From Thermodesulfobacteriota bacterium (GTDB lineage Bacteria > Desulfobacterota > Syntrophobacteria > BM002): a stretch of 6,250 bases of DNA. Positions 1-6,067 of this stretch are shown here, piece after piece. The notes under the pieces were generated by a model. That model saw only the letters and a list, made by a program, of their open reading frames with translations, had not been told where the DNA came from and did not search any database. Position numbers and translations under genes: made by a program. Within the stretch, counting starts at the first letter, position 1. The number at the start of each line of letters is the position of its first letter. The stretch lies in NCBI GenBank assembly GCA_947259475.1, contig CAMYLW010000102.1, forward strand, positions 1-6,250, written 5' to 3'.

Positions 1-466
1 AGGGCTCATGGTGCAGTTTAGAGTAAACCAACCGCGACCAGGACGTCACCCAGGGCTCTATCATAATAACCAAGCCTCCAGGCCGCACACACCGGCTCGC
101 CTCTGTGAAAAACTGTCGAGGTTGGGGGAGGTGATGCAGTACATCCGTCATCACAATGCCACTCAACGATTCGTTCACAAACGGCAGCCCGGAGCCGTCC
201 AAGACAATTTTCACGTGGCTGCTGTAGAATATTTCTGAAGTGATCAGTTTGGGGATAAATTTAACTAAGAAGCCTCCACCCGAACCTAACTCCAGAACCG
301 GATCTTTAGCTAGAGGCAATAGTGCAGTGATGGCCTCATACCATTCTTCGTAGATTTGCCGCAAGAAACTCTTATTGCGGATAAGAGACCGGCGAAGCTC
401 AGTGCAACACGGGTCATCGATGTCTAGTTCCCGCGTAAGAGGATGGGCCAGCAAATTTTTTAGCAT
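1..466 (-). CDS. Class I SAM-dependent methyltransferase, 3' end cut by window edge
   Basis: This reads as an open frame of 155 codons from an ATG at 464-466 to the window edge, with no stop. Motif I is clear at residues 57-65 (VLELGSGGG, with E59, G61, G63 and G65), and the AdoMet acidic residue is probably E77 in the LITSEI strand. Further on come D90 before GLPF, the TDVLHHLP segment at 107-114, and RPGG at 128-131 followed by IEPWVTSWSRLVY. That late signature matches a methyltransferase family I recall from polysaccharide clusters, usually somewhat under 300 residues, so roughly half is visible. The start lies 15 bases after the stop of the upstream fusion gene, with AGGA about 11 bases before the ATG, so co-transcription is very likely. 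The substrate cannot be told; a sugar or lipid-linked glycan is inferred from context. The family assignment is secure, the function is not. Confidence 0.88.
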   Translation of the reverse strand, partial: MLKNLLAHPLTRELDIDDPCCTELRRSLIRNKSFLRQIYEEWYEAITALLPLAKDPVLELGSGGGFLVKFIPKLITSEIFYSSHVKIVLDGSGLPFVNESLSGIVMTDVLHHLPQPRQFFTEASRCVRPGGLVIMIEPWVTSWSRLVYSKLHHEP

Positions 467-481
467 TGGTACAGGATTCCT

Positions 482-1921
482 TTACAAAAATTTGATCCGC
501 CGAGCTGCAAAAAAAACCATGCGTAGGAGCAACCAGCCGTGCTTCCAGCGTTGGATATTGGTTGCACCGTATGTTCGCTCTCGATAGCGAATTGGTAGAT
601 CAACTATTTTGTGATTCAGCTTAGCAGCGCCGAAGAGGAGGTCGAAGTCGCCGAAAGGGTCGAAGTCGCCGAAATAGGCTCGGTTGGCCGCAATCAACTC
701 ATAGTCCTCTTTCCACAGGACTTTTGTGCCACAGAGGGTGTCTTTAATGGGTTGACCGAGTAGCCAGGAAAAGGCCAGGCTAAAAAATTTATTGCCCACC
801 ATGTTCAGATATCTCATGGCCTGTTTTTCCATGGGATAAACGAGTCGTACCCCGTTGGCAAAGTCACCTTTTGCCGAACGCAATGCCTCGTAGAAGCGGG
901 GCAGGTCCTCTGGCGGAACGGTCAGATCAGCGTCCAGGATCATCAAAATATCACCGCTGGCGTTGTCAAAGCCCAGCCGCACTGCATCGCCTTTGCCGAC
1001 GCCGGTTTGTTGAAGCAACTTACACTGGCGTTCAGGATTATCTGCCATTGCCTTTTCGATGGCAGATAAGGTGTCGTCTTTGGAATGGCCCTCCACAAAC
1101 ACCAATTCAGTCCCACTTCCCATATCTGGTGTCCGCGTAAAGATATGCGGGATATTCCCTTCTTCATTGCGAGCTGGAACTATCACAGACACCAGCGGCT
1201 CTTCCTTTAATGGCTGGTTGTTTGGACGGGGCCGGGCGATGATGAGGTTGGTAAGGGCGAAATAGCGGAAAGGCCAGAGTTTTACTAGAAAACGGTTGCA
1301 AAGACCGGCCAATAGTGGTGTGTCCAAGGGCCAGAGAAACTCCTCCCAATGCCGAATAACCTCGAAATCAGCCAGATTGAGCAGGCCGGTGGTGTCCTCT
1401 ACAGTGAGCCAGTTCTGGCTGAGTACAGGAGTGGCGAGATTCCGCCGTTGGGCCAGCGCCAGGGGCAACTCCCACAAGCGGCTGTAGGTGTTGATAATGA
1501 CGCGTGTCCGGGGAGTGGACAGTGGCGCAATCTCTTGGAAAACGGTTTGCACATCCCAAAGATCGTTGACCAGGTCGGAGAGAATGATCACATCAAAGGT
1601 CTTATTAAGACTTAGGTGGTGAGCGTCGCCTTGGATGAAGTGCAGTTGTGGATGTCTTTGCGCCCCGCGCTTGACCATCTCGCTGGAAAAATCTATCCCT
1701 ACTCCGAGTGTTGGGTTTAGCGCAGCAAGTAGATCCCCCATCCCACAGCCAATCTCGAGCACTCGCTGTCCAGGGGCCACCAAGAATTGGTAAATTTGTG
1801 CAAGTCTTTGGTGATAATAAGCTCCCGAGGAAGTCCAGTTATCCTTTTTGCGGGCCACTTCGTCCCAACGCGCTCTACGGACGTTCTGGTAATTGGCAGC
1901 TTGCTCTTTGTCTTTACGCAT
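482..1921 (-). CDS. Bifunctional SAM methyltransferase / family 2 glycosyltransferase
   Basis: This 479-residue protein has two catalytic domains. Residues about 15-230 form a class I methyltransferase: motif I is VLEIGCGMG at 54-62, the acidic AdoMet residue is D77 in GVGIDFS, and FDVIILSDLVNDL follows at 109-121. Residues about 242-479 form a GT-A family 2 domain of the dolichol-phosphate mannosyltransferase type: SVIVPARNEE at 245-254, the metal/nucleotide DAD at 330-332, CGTKVLWKED at 397-406, and the GDFDPFGDFDLLFGA stretch at 418-432. There is no membrane anchor beyond the hydrophobic WLLLRMVFFAARRI at the end. The ATG is preceded by AGAGG five bases upstream, inside the palindrome AGAGGCCTCT (1922-1931). 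It would transfer a nucleotide-activated sugar to a polyprenyl phosphate or similar lipid and methylate a related substrate; that pairing is inferred. Such fusions exist in other bacterial glycan loci. A MITE-like repeat ends 27 bases before its start. Confidence 0.93.
   Translation of the reverse strand: MRKDKEQAANYQNVRRARWDEVARKKDNWTSSGAYYHQRLAQIYQFLVAPGQRVLEIGCGMGDLLAALNPTLGVGIDFSSEMVKRGAQRHPQLHFIQGDAHHLSLNKTFDVIILSDLVNDLWDVQTVFQEIAPLSTPRTRVIINTYSRLWELPLALAQRRNLATPVLSQNWLTVEDTTGLLNLADFEVIRHWEEFLWPLDTPLLAGLCNRFLVKLWPFRYFALTNLIIARPRPNNQPLKEEPLVSVIVPARNEEGNIPHIFTRTPDMGSGTELVFVEGHSKDDTLSAIEKAMADNPERQCKLLQQTGVGKGDAVRLGFDNASGDILMILDADLTVPPEDLPRFYEALRSAKGDFANGVRLVYPMEKQAMRYLNMVGNKFFSLAFSWLLGQPIKDTLCGTKVLWKEDYELIAANRAYFGDFDPFGDFDLLFGAAKLNHKIVDLPIRYRERTYGATNIQRWKHGWLLLRMVFFAARRIKFL
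640..674. repeat. 18-bp-period tandem repeat inside the fusion gene
   Basis: A 17-base sequence (GGTCGAAGTCGCCGAAA on the plus strand) occurs at 640-656 and again exactly at 658-674, one base apart, giving an in-frame period of 18. It encodes the repeated FGDFD of YFGDFDPFGDFDLL. The amino-acid repeat looks like a conserved feature of this glycosyltransferase group, as I recall it, so the repeat may reflect protein constraint plus identical codon choice rather than recent slippage. Confidence 0.6.
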
Positions 1922-1948
1922 AGAGGCCTCTTAAATAGAAGAGTTGTG

Positions 1949-2134
1949 CTAGCCCGGATAATTCATGAATTAGCTACTCCGACTGTGGATATGATCGCCC
2001 TTCCGGGTGTCCTCGGGCCTCGAACCCTGCGACGTACTGTACAAGTACGCCTCGGATTCAAGCCTCTGCGGTTGCCCGGTGGCACGTTCATCCTCACAGT
2101 CTCGCAACACCAATTCATGAATTATCCGGGCTAG
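1949..2134 (+). mobile_element. MITE-like fold-back repeat, copy 1 (complete, 186 bp)
   Basis: The element is bounded by perfect 23-bp terminal inverted repeats, 1949-1971 and 2112-2134, beginning CTAGCCCGGATAATTCATGA. The inner end of each repeat is itself a palindrome (AATTCATGAATT). The interior is also partly self-complementary: GACTGTG at 1981-1987 pairs with CACAGTC at 2095-2101, and CGTAC (2033-2037) pairs with GTACG (2045-2049) around a 7-base loop. It has no credible ORF. A second copy of the same family starts at 6068 in the opposite orientation; the two match at most positions across 1981-2037 and share the centre CCTGCGACGTAC...GTACGCCTCGGA. The terminal CTAG may be the duplicated target or part of the repeat; being palindromic, it cannot be assigned. 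I judge this a non-autonomous element mobilised in trans. I vaguely associate the termini with IS1380-like elements, but cannot test that here. Confidence 0.85.
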
Positions 2135-2209
2135 TCAAACAGCAGAGCAAAAAAATATGAGCCAGTGGGTTTCTTGCCTTACATAACCTTGAAGTATGCA
2201 ACGAACGAT
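2135..2209. other. Short spacer between repeat copy 1 and the TPR gene stop
   Basis: These 75 bases lie just downstream of the TPR gene stop. A run of seven Ts occurs on the minus strand, but no GC-rich stem precedes it, so I do not call a terminator. The neighbouring fold-back repeat could itself form a strong hairpin in the transcript. Confidence 0.4.
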
Positions 2210-4114
2210 CTATGGCGTTGAGCTCAAGCTCGATTCATCTCTGCTTTCTTTCACCAGGTCAAGGGCGTATCCAAGATTGGTTCGGGCTTGAGCGTAGTCC
2301 GGTTTTAGGCGTAGAGCTTGATCAAACTGGATGATCGCCTCATCCATTTTTCCCTGCTGCGCCAAGGTAACCCCCAGGTTGTTGTGTGCTTCAGGATAGT
2401 TGGTTTTGAGCTCTAGGGCCCTGGAATAGTGGACTATAGCCTCATTGAGCTTCCCTTTCCGGGCCAGCGCATTTCCCAGGTTATTGTGGGCCTTACTAAA
2501 ATAGGGGTCGAGCTTGGTTGCAGTGAGATAATGACCGATTGCTCGATCAAGTTGTCCCAGATTGAATAGGGCGACCCCCAGGTTGTTGTGTGTCTCCGCA
2601 GAGTCGGACTTGAGCCGCAAAGCCTGGTAATATTGGGCAATGGCTCTGTTGATCTCACCCCGTTTCAGGAAGGCAACTCCAAGATTATTGTGGGTGTTCA
2701 CCAGGTTCGGGTTAATCCTGAGAGCTTCCTGATAGTGGGCAATGGCCTTCTCCAGCATGCCCTTTTGAGCCAAAGCATTTCCAAGACTGTCGTGAGCAAG
2801 ATAGTTGTTAGCCGTCACCTTTAGTGCATGTTCAAACAATGTTATGTCGTTTTTCCAGTGCTGAAGCTGCATCCAGGTACATACCATCAAGGCTGAGACC
2901 ACCGTCACCGCTGCACCGCCAAGTACTATACCTCGATGGCGCCAACCCGCGAGGAGGTCTGGAATAAACCAGGAAATCATGATGAAGAGACCGATGAGCG
3001 GGACATAAGTATAGCGATCAGCCAGTGCCTGGGCTCCTACCTGGACCAAGCCGATGACCGGTACGAGTGTACCCAGATACCACAGCCACCCCACCGTGAG
3101 ATAAGCCCGTTTCCGCCCTGCCCGGATGACCCCAATGGTTATGAATATCAGCAGCAGGCCGGCTGCTACAGCCTGCCACCCTGGCAAACTTGTACCAGGG
3201 TGCGGATAGAAAACCGCCAGATTTTGAGGCCAGATCATCTTGCCCATGTAGCTGACATAAGAAACCAAAGCGTTACCAATGCGGATGGTGAGAGGAAAAG
3301 CTTCCACGGTTTCTACGGCACCCCCCTTCTGTTGCACCAGGAAAGTGACAGCACATGAGGCTAGCGAAACAACGAAGAAAGGAGCTTTTTCCCAAATCAG
3401 ACGACTGCTGGGCGATCTTGTTCTTACGGAATTCAGAGGTACCTGAACTTGTCCTTGATCATTACTGCCAGCCGGGCCAGCCTGAAAGCGTCCGAGAGGC
3501 CAATAATCCAGTAAAAGCAGTACAAATGGCAGGGTCACAAGCATAGGCTTGGCCATGAGGCCAAGCCCAAGGGTGAGAAGGGTCAGCAGATATCTATGAA
3601 GCCTTGGTTTTTCAACATAATAGATATAGGCCCACATCGTTAACAGCCAAAACAGAGTACATAACACATCTTTACGCTCTGCAACCCAGGCAACCGACTC
3701 CACGTGGAGAGGATGAACGACAAACAGCGCAGCAACAAATCCGCTCCGCCAAGAGGCTCCGGTGAGCCGATTCAATAGGAGAAACAACAATACGGTGTTC
3801 ACCAGGTGAAACCAAACATTGGTAAGGTGGTGACCGCTGGGATTTAAGCCATAAAACTGGCAGTCCATCATGTGTGACATCCAAGTCAAAGGATGCCAGT
3901 TGGCCACATGGGTAGTGGTGAAGGACCAAATGATGGTTTGGCGGGTTAGTCCAGCCTGCACATGAGGATTTTCAGTGACGTATGCATTGTCATCGTAGCT
4001 GACAAACTCATGGTTACGCGTCTGCCAGTATACTGCAAGGTTGATCACAATCAGAAACAGGCAAACCAAAACATCGCGGCGCAAGATAAAGGGCTTGTTT
4101 TTGATAATATTCAT
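2210..4114 (-). CDS. TMTC-like GT-C membrane protein with C-terminal TPR repeats
   Basis: This 634-residue protein has two halves. Residues 1 to about 415 are polytopic, with roughly ten to twelve hydrophobic segments (for example 13-29, 95-115, 124-141, 150-167, 172-202, 244-262, 310-331, 338-357, 368-388, 395-415). Residues about 438-618 carry five complete TPRs and part of a sixth, with the HNNLG-type position recurring every 34 residues (441, 475, 509, 543, 577, 611). The first large loop has YDDNAY at 40-45, then NWHPLTW at 72-78, GHHLTNVWFHL at 94-104, HPLHVESVAWVAERKDVL at 134-151 and DRYTYVPLIG at 366-375. This arrangement resembles eukaryotic TMTC O-mannosyltransferases, which are GT-C enzymes using a polyprenyl-phosphate sugar. 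By analogy, D41/D42 would be the catalytic acidic loop and the TPR tail would face the periplasm; acceptor and sugar are unknown. No good Shine-Dalgarno precedes the ATG. The stop is TAG. Confidence 0.9.
   Translation of the reverse strand: MNIIKNKPFILRRDVLVCLFLIVINLAVYWQTRNHEFVSYDDNAYVTENPHVQAGLTRQTIIWSFTTTHVANWHPLTWMSHMMDCQFYGLNPSGHHLTNVWFHLVNTVLLFLLLNRLTGASWRSGFVAALFVVHPLHVESVAWVAERKDVLCTLFWLLTMWAYIYYVEKPRLHRYLLTLLTLGLGLMAKPMLVTLPFVLLLLDYWPLGRFQAGPAGSNDQGQVQVPLNSVRTRSPSSRLIWEKAPFFVVSLASCAVTFLVQQKGGAVETVEAFPLTIRIGNALVSYVSYMGKMIWPQNLAVFYPHPGTSLPGWQAVAAGLLLIFITIGVIRAGRKRAYLTVGWLWYLGTLVPVIGLVQVGAQALADRYTYVPLIGLFIMISWFIPDLLAGWRHRGIVLGGAAVTVVSALMVCTWMQLQHWKNDITLFEHALKVTANNYLAHDSLGNALAQKGMLEKAIAHYQEALRINPNLVNTHNNLGVAFLKRGEINRAIAQYYQALRLKSDSAETHNNLGVALFNLGQLDRAIGHYLTATKLDPYFSKAHNNLGNALARKGKLNEAIVHYSRALELKTNYPEAHNNLGVTLAQQGKMDEAIIQFDQALRLKPDYAQARTNLGYALDLVKESRDESSLSSTP
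2261..2803 (-). repeat. 102-bp periodic DNA repeats encoding the TPR array
   Basis: The TPR part of the 2210-4114 gene shows recurring DNA blocks of 102 bases (34 codons). The most visible are variants of CCCAGGTTGTTGTGTG and CCAAGATTATTGTGGG on the plus strand, encoding HNNLG, and blocks encoding AIxHYxxAL. The copies have diverged at many third positions, so this is an old coding repeat and not a recent expansion. Confidence 0.8.
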
Positions 4115-4161
4115 ATGCTATAGGGTGCCTGATCTTGTCCCTGTTCTCTCCACGGTCATTG

Positions 4162-4221
4162 GGCATCAAGGTGAGGACATTTTTCAAGTACAAGGTTGCG
4201 ATCTTGATGCCTGCAACCTTG
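4162..4221 (-). promoter_or_regulatory. Interlocked inverted repeats (pseudoknot-type order) before the TPR gene
   Basis: Two perfect 9-bp complementary pairs overlap in this spacer. On the transcript (minus) strand the order is CAAGGTTGC (4221-4213), GGCATCAAG (4211-4203), GCAACCTTG (4199-4191) and CTTGATGCC (4170-4162). First pairs with third, and second with fourth, which is the order of an H-type pseudoknot. With only one base between the first two arms, full formation of both stems together looks strained, so mutually exclusive stems or partial kissing are also possible. No U-run follows, so this is not an ordinary Rho-independent terminator. The last arm ends 47 bases before the ATG at 4114. 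A regulatory or RNA-stabilising role is inferred. Confidence 0.45.
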
Positions 4222-4261
4222 GGTAATTGCGTGAAAGAGCTTAGACAACAACATGGCTACC

Positions 4262-5029
4262 TCACCTTTTCTCCGCCCGAATAAGCAAAATTGTCGCCAG
4301 CGAACGAGGCATTATCTTGGCATCCAACCATGCGAGTCCGGCATAGAATACATTAACCCACTTAAATAATGGTGCGACTATGCTCATTAGCTTGGAAGGT
4401 CCCTTTATCTTGGATCTATTTAGTTTGGTTTTTTTCATAAAAGAGAAACAAACAACCACAGACCACATCGTCACTTTTTCCAAAGGTCCCAGGATCTTTT
4501 GAATCGAAACCGGGCTGAGTCCGACTGCTTGCAAGCGGTCCTCCATTTCAGACAGCTCATAGCGGCGCAGGTGCTTTACAAAATGATCATCGTAGGCGAA
4601 ATAGAATTTACGGTGTGGGAAGGTAATAATAAGTTGACCAGATGGTTTCATGACCCGGGCCAGCTCTTGCAAAGCCTTCCGATCATCTGCCAAGTGCTCC
4701 AGAACCTCTGAACATATTGCCTGATCAAAGGTACCAGTCTTAAAGGGCAATCGCATTCCGTCTGCGGCCACATAACTTCCTCTGCTCCGTCTGCCTTTGA
4801 GAATGCGAAGCGCTTCCAAGGATAATTCTGAGTAGACAACAGTGTTGGTGTTTGTCACCATGGGGGAGAGGCCGCTCCCTACCTCCAGGACAAAGCCTTG
4901 GGTACCAAGGGCAATGCTTTTTTCAATAGCTTTTTTCCGGAGGAGATAGTTGTAAAGGTAATTCTTTAAGAGAACGTAGTTTTCGTTCTCAAAAAGACTC
5001 CCAAAATTATCGATCTGGGAAGCACTCAT
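4262..5029 (-). CDS. Class I SAM-dependent methyltransferase (Methyltransf_11 type)
   Basis: From the ATG at 5027-5029 this gives 255 residues. Motif I is VLEVGSG at 47-53, the motif preceding LPF has D90, SEVLEHLADD lies at 107-116, and MKPSGQLIITFPHR at 127-140 ends the Rossmann core. A HFVKHLRRY segment at 149-157 resembles the DH...HLRxY pattern common in small-molecule and glycan methyltransferases. The C-terminal part has short hydrophobic stretches but no clear membrane span. The same frame stays open upstream to a GTG at 5087-5089 (275 residues), but that start has no ribosome site. I chose 5029 because the segment MSASQIDNFGSLFENENY looks like a natural N-terminus and the stop of a leader ORF lies four bases before it, which would allow coupled translation. 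It sits directly behind the family-2 glycosyltransferase gene, so a glycan-modifying role is inferred. Substrate unknown. Confidence 0.87.
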   Translation of the reverse strand: MSASQIDNFGSLFENENYVLLKNYLYNYLLRKKAIEKSIALGTQGFVLEVGSGLSPMVTNTNTVVYSELSLEALRILKGRRSRGSYVAADGMRLPFKTGTFDQAICSEVLEHLADDRKALQELARVMKPSGQLIITFPHRKFYFAYDDHFVKHLRRYELSEMEDRLQAVGLSPVSIQKILGPLEKVTMWSVVVCFSFMKKTKLNRSKIKGPSKLMSIVAPLFKWVNVFYAGLAWLDAKIMPRSLATILLIRAEKR

Positions 5030-5033
5030 TTGT

Positions 5034-5105
5034 TTACAGCCGCTTCGTATTGGTCTTATTATTGTTCGCACGCATGATTCCGAATGCACTCATAATGTCA
5101 CTCAT
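5034..5105 (-). CDS. Possible 23-codon leader ORF ahead of the methyltransferase
   Basis: An ATG at 5103-5105 follows the strong AAAGGAGGA site and opens a 23-codon frame (MSDIMSAFGIMRANNNKTNT, then KRL) ending in TAA at 5034-5036. The next base group is ACAA and then the ATG of the methyltransferase at 5029, in a different frame. Two readings fit: a leader peptide that couples translation to the methyltransferase, or the remnant of an original N-terminus separated by a small frameshift. Its sequence resembles nothing I know. It may not be a functional product. Confidence 0.3.
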   Translation of the reverse strand: MSDIMSAFGIMRANNNKTNTKRL

Positions 5106-5112
5106 GTTGAGT

Positions 5113-5871
5113 TCAATCCTCCTTTACGGCTGGAAATAGCTTTGAATTTATGAGTTTCATTTTAGCCAGACGAAACACCAAGGCTGTGAAGAGGCAACCA
5201 AAGCCGTATTTAATGCTGCGTATCAGATTAATGGATGAGGCCTCGGCAAAATATTTGGTCGGACAGCTGATTTCCGCGATGGTGTGCCCAAACCACAGAA
5301 TCTGCGCCAACATTTGATTATCAAAGACGAAATCATCGGAATTGATATTGATTGGCAACTGCTCAAGCAGTTGTCGGGAAAACGTTCTGTAGCCCGTGTG
5401 ATATTCGGAAAGTTTTGCACCGAGCAGAATGTTTTCCACCAACGTCAAAACGCGGTTGGCAATATACTTCCAGACCGGCATCCCGCCTTTCAGAGCATAG
5501 CCTCCCAGAATTCTTGAGCCCAAGACACAGGGGTAAAGTCCACTGCCAATCATGGACACCATGGCTGGGATCAGCTGCGGGGTATACTGGTAGTCCGGGT
5601 GAACCATAACAATGATGTCGCCGCCCTGCTCCAGGGCCAGTTTGTAACATGTCTTTTGGTTGGCGCCGTAACCTTGATTGTGTGGATGGGTGTGAACTAT
5701 GGTGTCGGGCAGTGTTTTAGCGATGGCCACAGTCTCATCCTGACTCCCATCGTCGACCAGTATCACGAGATCGACGAGATCTTGCTCCATGACCTCGTCA
5801 TAGGTCTTGCGCAAGGTCTGAGCAGCATTGTAGGCTGGCATGACCACGATTACCTTCCGGTCATTGAACAT
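5113..5871 (-). CDS. Family 2 glycosyltransferase, DPM/DPG-synthase-like
   Basis: From the ATG at 5869-5871 this gives 252 residues. The start is supported by AGGGGA about seven bases upstream and by a normal GT-A beginning, KVIVVMPAYNAAQTL; the frame stays open further upstream to a TTG at 5934 but without a ribosome site. VMPAYN lies at 10-15, DDGS at 40-43 binds the nucleotide sugar in this fold, GYGANQKTCY follows at 67-76, and the metal-binding region is VHPDYQY at 90-96, so His-Pro-Asp takes the place of DXD. SEYHTGYRTFS (155-165) and SDDFVFDNQML (178-188) look like the acceptor and catalytic-base region. There is at most one hydrophobic helix near the C-terminus. I recall a subgroup with this HPDYQY signature. 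The likely role is transfer of a sugar to polyprenyl phosphate or a glycolipid at the inner face of the membrane. The stop is eight bases before the leader ORF start. Confidence 0.92.
   Translation of the reverse strand: MFNDRKVIVVMPAYNAAQTLRKTYDEVMEQDLVDLVILVDDGSQDETVAIAKTLPDTIVHTHPHNQGYGANQKTCYKLALEQGGDIIVMVHPDYQYTPQLIPAMVSMIGSGLYPCVLGSRILGGYALKGGMPVWKYIANRVLTLVENILLGAKLSEYHTGYRTFSRQLLEQLPININSDDFVFDNQMLAQILWFGHTIAEISCPTKYFAEASSINLIRSIKYGFGCLFTALVFRLAKMKLINSKLFPAVKED
5117..5125 (-). promoter_or_regulatory. Strong Shine-Dalgarno at the end of the GT2 gene
   Basis: The minus strand reads AAAGGAGGA here, within the last codons of the glycosyltransferase (..VKED, stop). It is the best ribosome site in the window. 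The first ATG after it is at 5105, with 12 bases between GGAGG and ATG. That ATG is not in frame with the methyltransferase that follows, which makes the intended start uncertain. Confidence 0.6.
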
Positions 5872-5951
5872 CGTATTTCCCCTGTATCGGGTAGATACCC
5901 TCACATATTCTGCACCCCACACCTCGCTGGGCAAAGAGTATCCAGTGATTA

Positions 5952-5983
5952 GTAATAAAAAGCAAGATCAATGCCAGTTGATC
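5952..5983 (-). terminator. Weak terminator-like hairpin with T-run, or attenuator
   Basis: On the minus strand GATCAA and TTGATC (5983-5978 and 5971-5966) form a perfect 6-bp stem around the loop CTGGCA, followed by TTGC and five Ts (5961-5957). The stem is short and only one third GC. It may end transcription coming from upstream of the window, act in the leader of the glycosyltransferase, or be an operator-like dyad. Confidence 0.3.
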
Positions 5984-5992
5984 GCCAAGGCA

Positions 5993-6034
5993 GGAGTAGG
6001 TTTGGTACAATCAAGGTGAAACCTCCAATACTCC
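5993..6034 (-). promoter_or_regulatory. Bulged 11-bp inverted repeat in the leader
   Basis: On the minus strand GGAGTA (6034-6029) and GGTTT (6023-6019), separated by a five-base bulge, pair with AAACC (6003-5999) and TACTCC (5998-5993). The loop is 15 bases. Together with the hairpin just downstream it would make a structured 5' leader if transcription starts above it. I recognise no known riboswitch class. Confidence 0.3.
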
Positions 6035-6067
6035 GCCACACTGTGTCGATGTAAGCCTCGGTGCGTT

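Larger units (their letters stand above)
5872..6067. other. Gene-free leader between repeat copy 2 and the GT2 gene
   Basis: No credible coding frame occurs in these 196 bases. They contain two inverted repeats, listed separately, and probably the promoter for the glycosyltransferase. The best sigma-70 match I can offer on the minus strand is TTGCTT, 17 bases, GATACT (about 5925-5965), which is weak, so I do not call it as a promoter. Confidence 0.4.

Noticed and set aside
8..587. Plus-strand open frames at 8-238 and 375-587
   Set aside because: They lie opposite the minus-strand methyltransferase and fusion genes, have arginine- and proline-rich composition without motifs, and lack ribosome sites.
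1708..2134. Plus-strand open frame running from the fusion gene into the repeat (1787-2134)
   Set aside because: It is antisense to the fusion gene's N-terminus, then runs through the fold-back element and stops in its terminal repeat; no family resemblance.
2135..2170. T-run downstream of the TPR gene as a Rho-independent terminator
   Set aside because: No GC-rich stem lies immediately before the Ts on the minus strand.
2261..2803. CRISPR-like or satellite array
   Set aside because: The 102-base periodicity is fully explained by five to six 34-residue TPR units in one open frame.
2936..3546. Plus-strand frames of 140 and 63 codons opposite the TPR gene
   Set aside because: The minus strand here encodes clear membrane segments and TMTC-like motifs; the opposite frames are low-complexity translations.
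4191..4221. 9-bp hairpin as a terminator of the methyltransferase gene
   Set aside because: No U-run follows it on the transcript strand, and one loop segment pairs with a downstream arm, which fits a leader structure better.
5363..5650. Minus-strand frame of 95 codons overlapping the GT2 gene
   Set aside because: It is an alternate frame inside a gene with intact GT-A motifs and has no ribosome site of its own.
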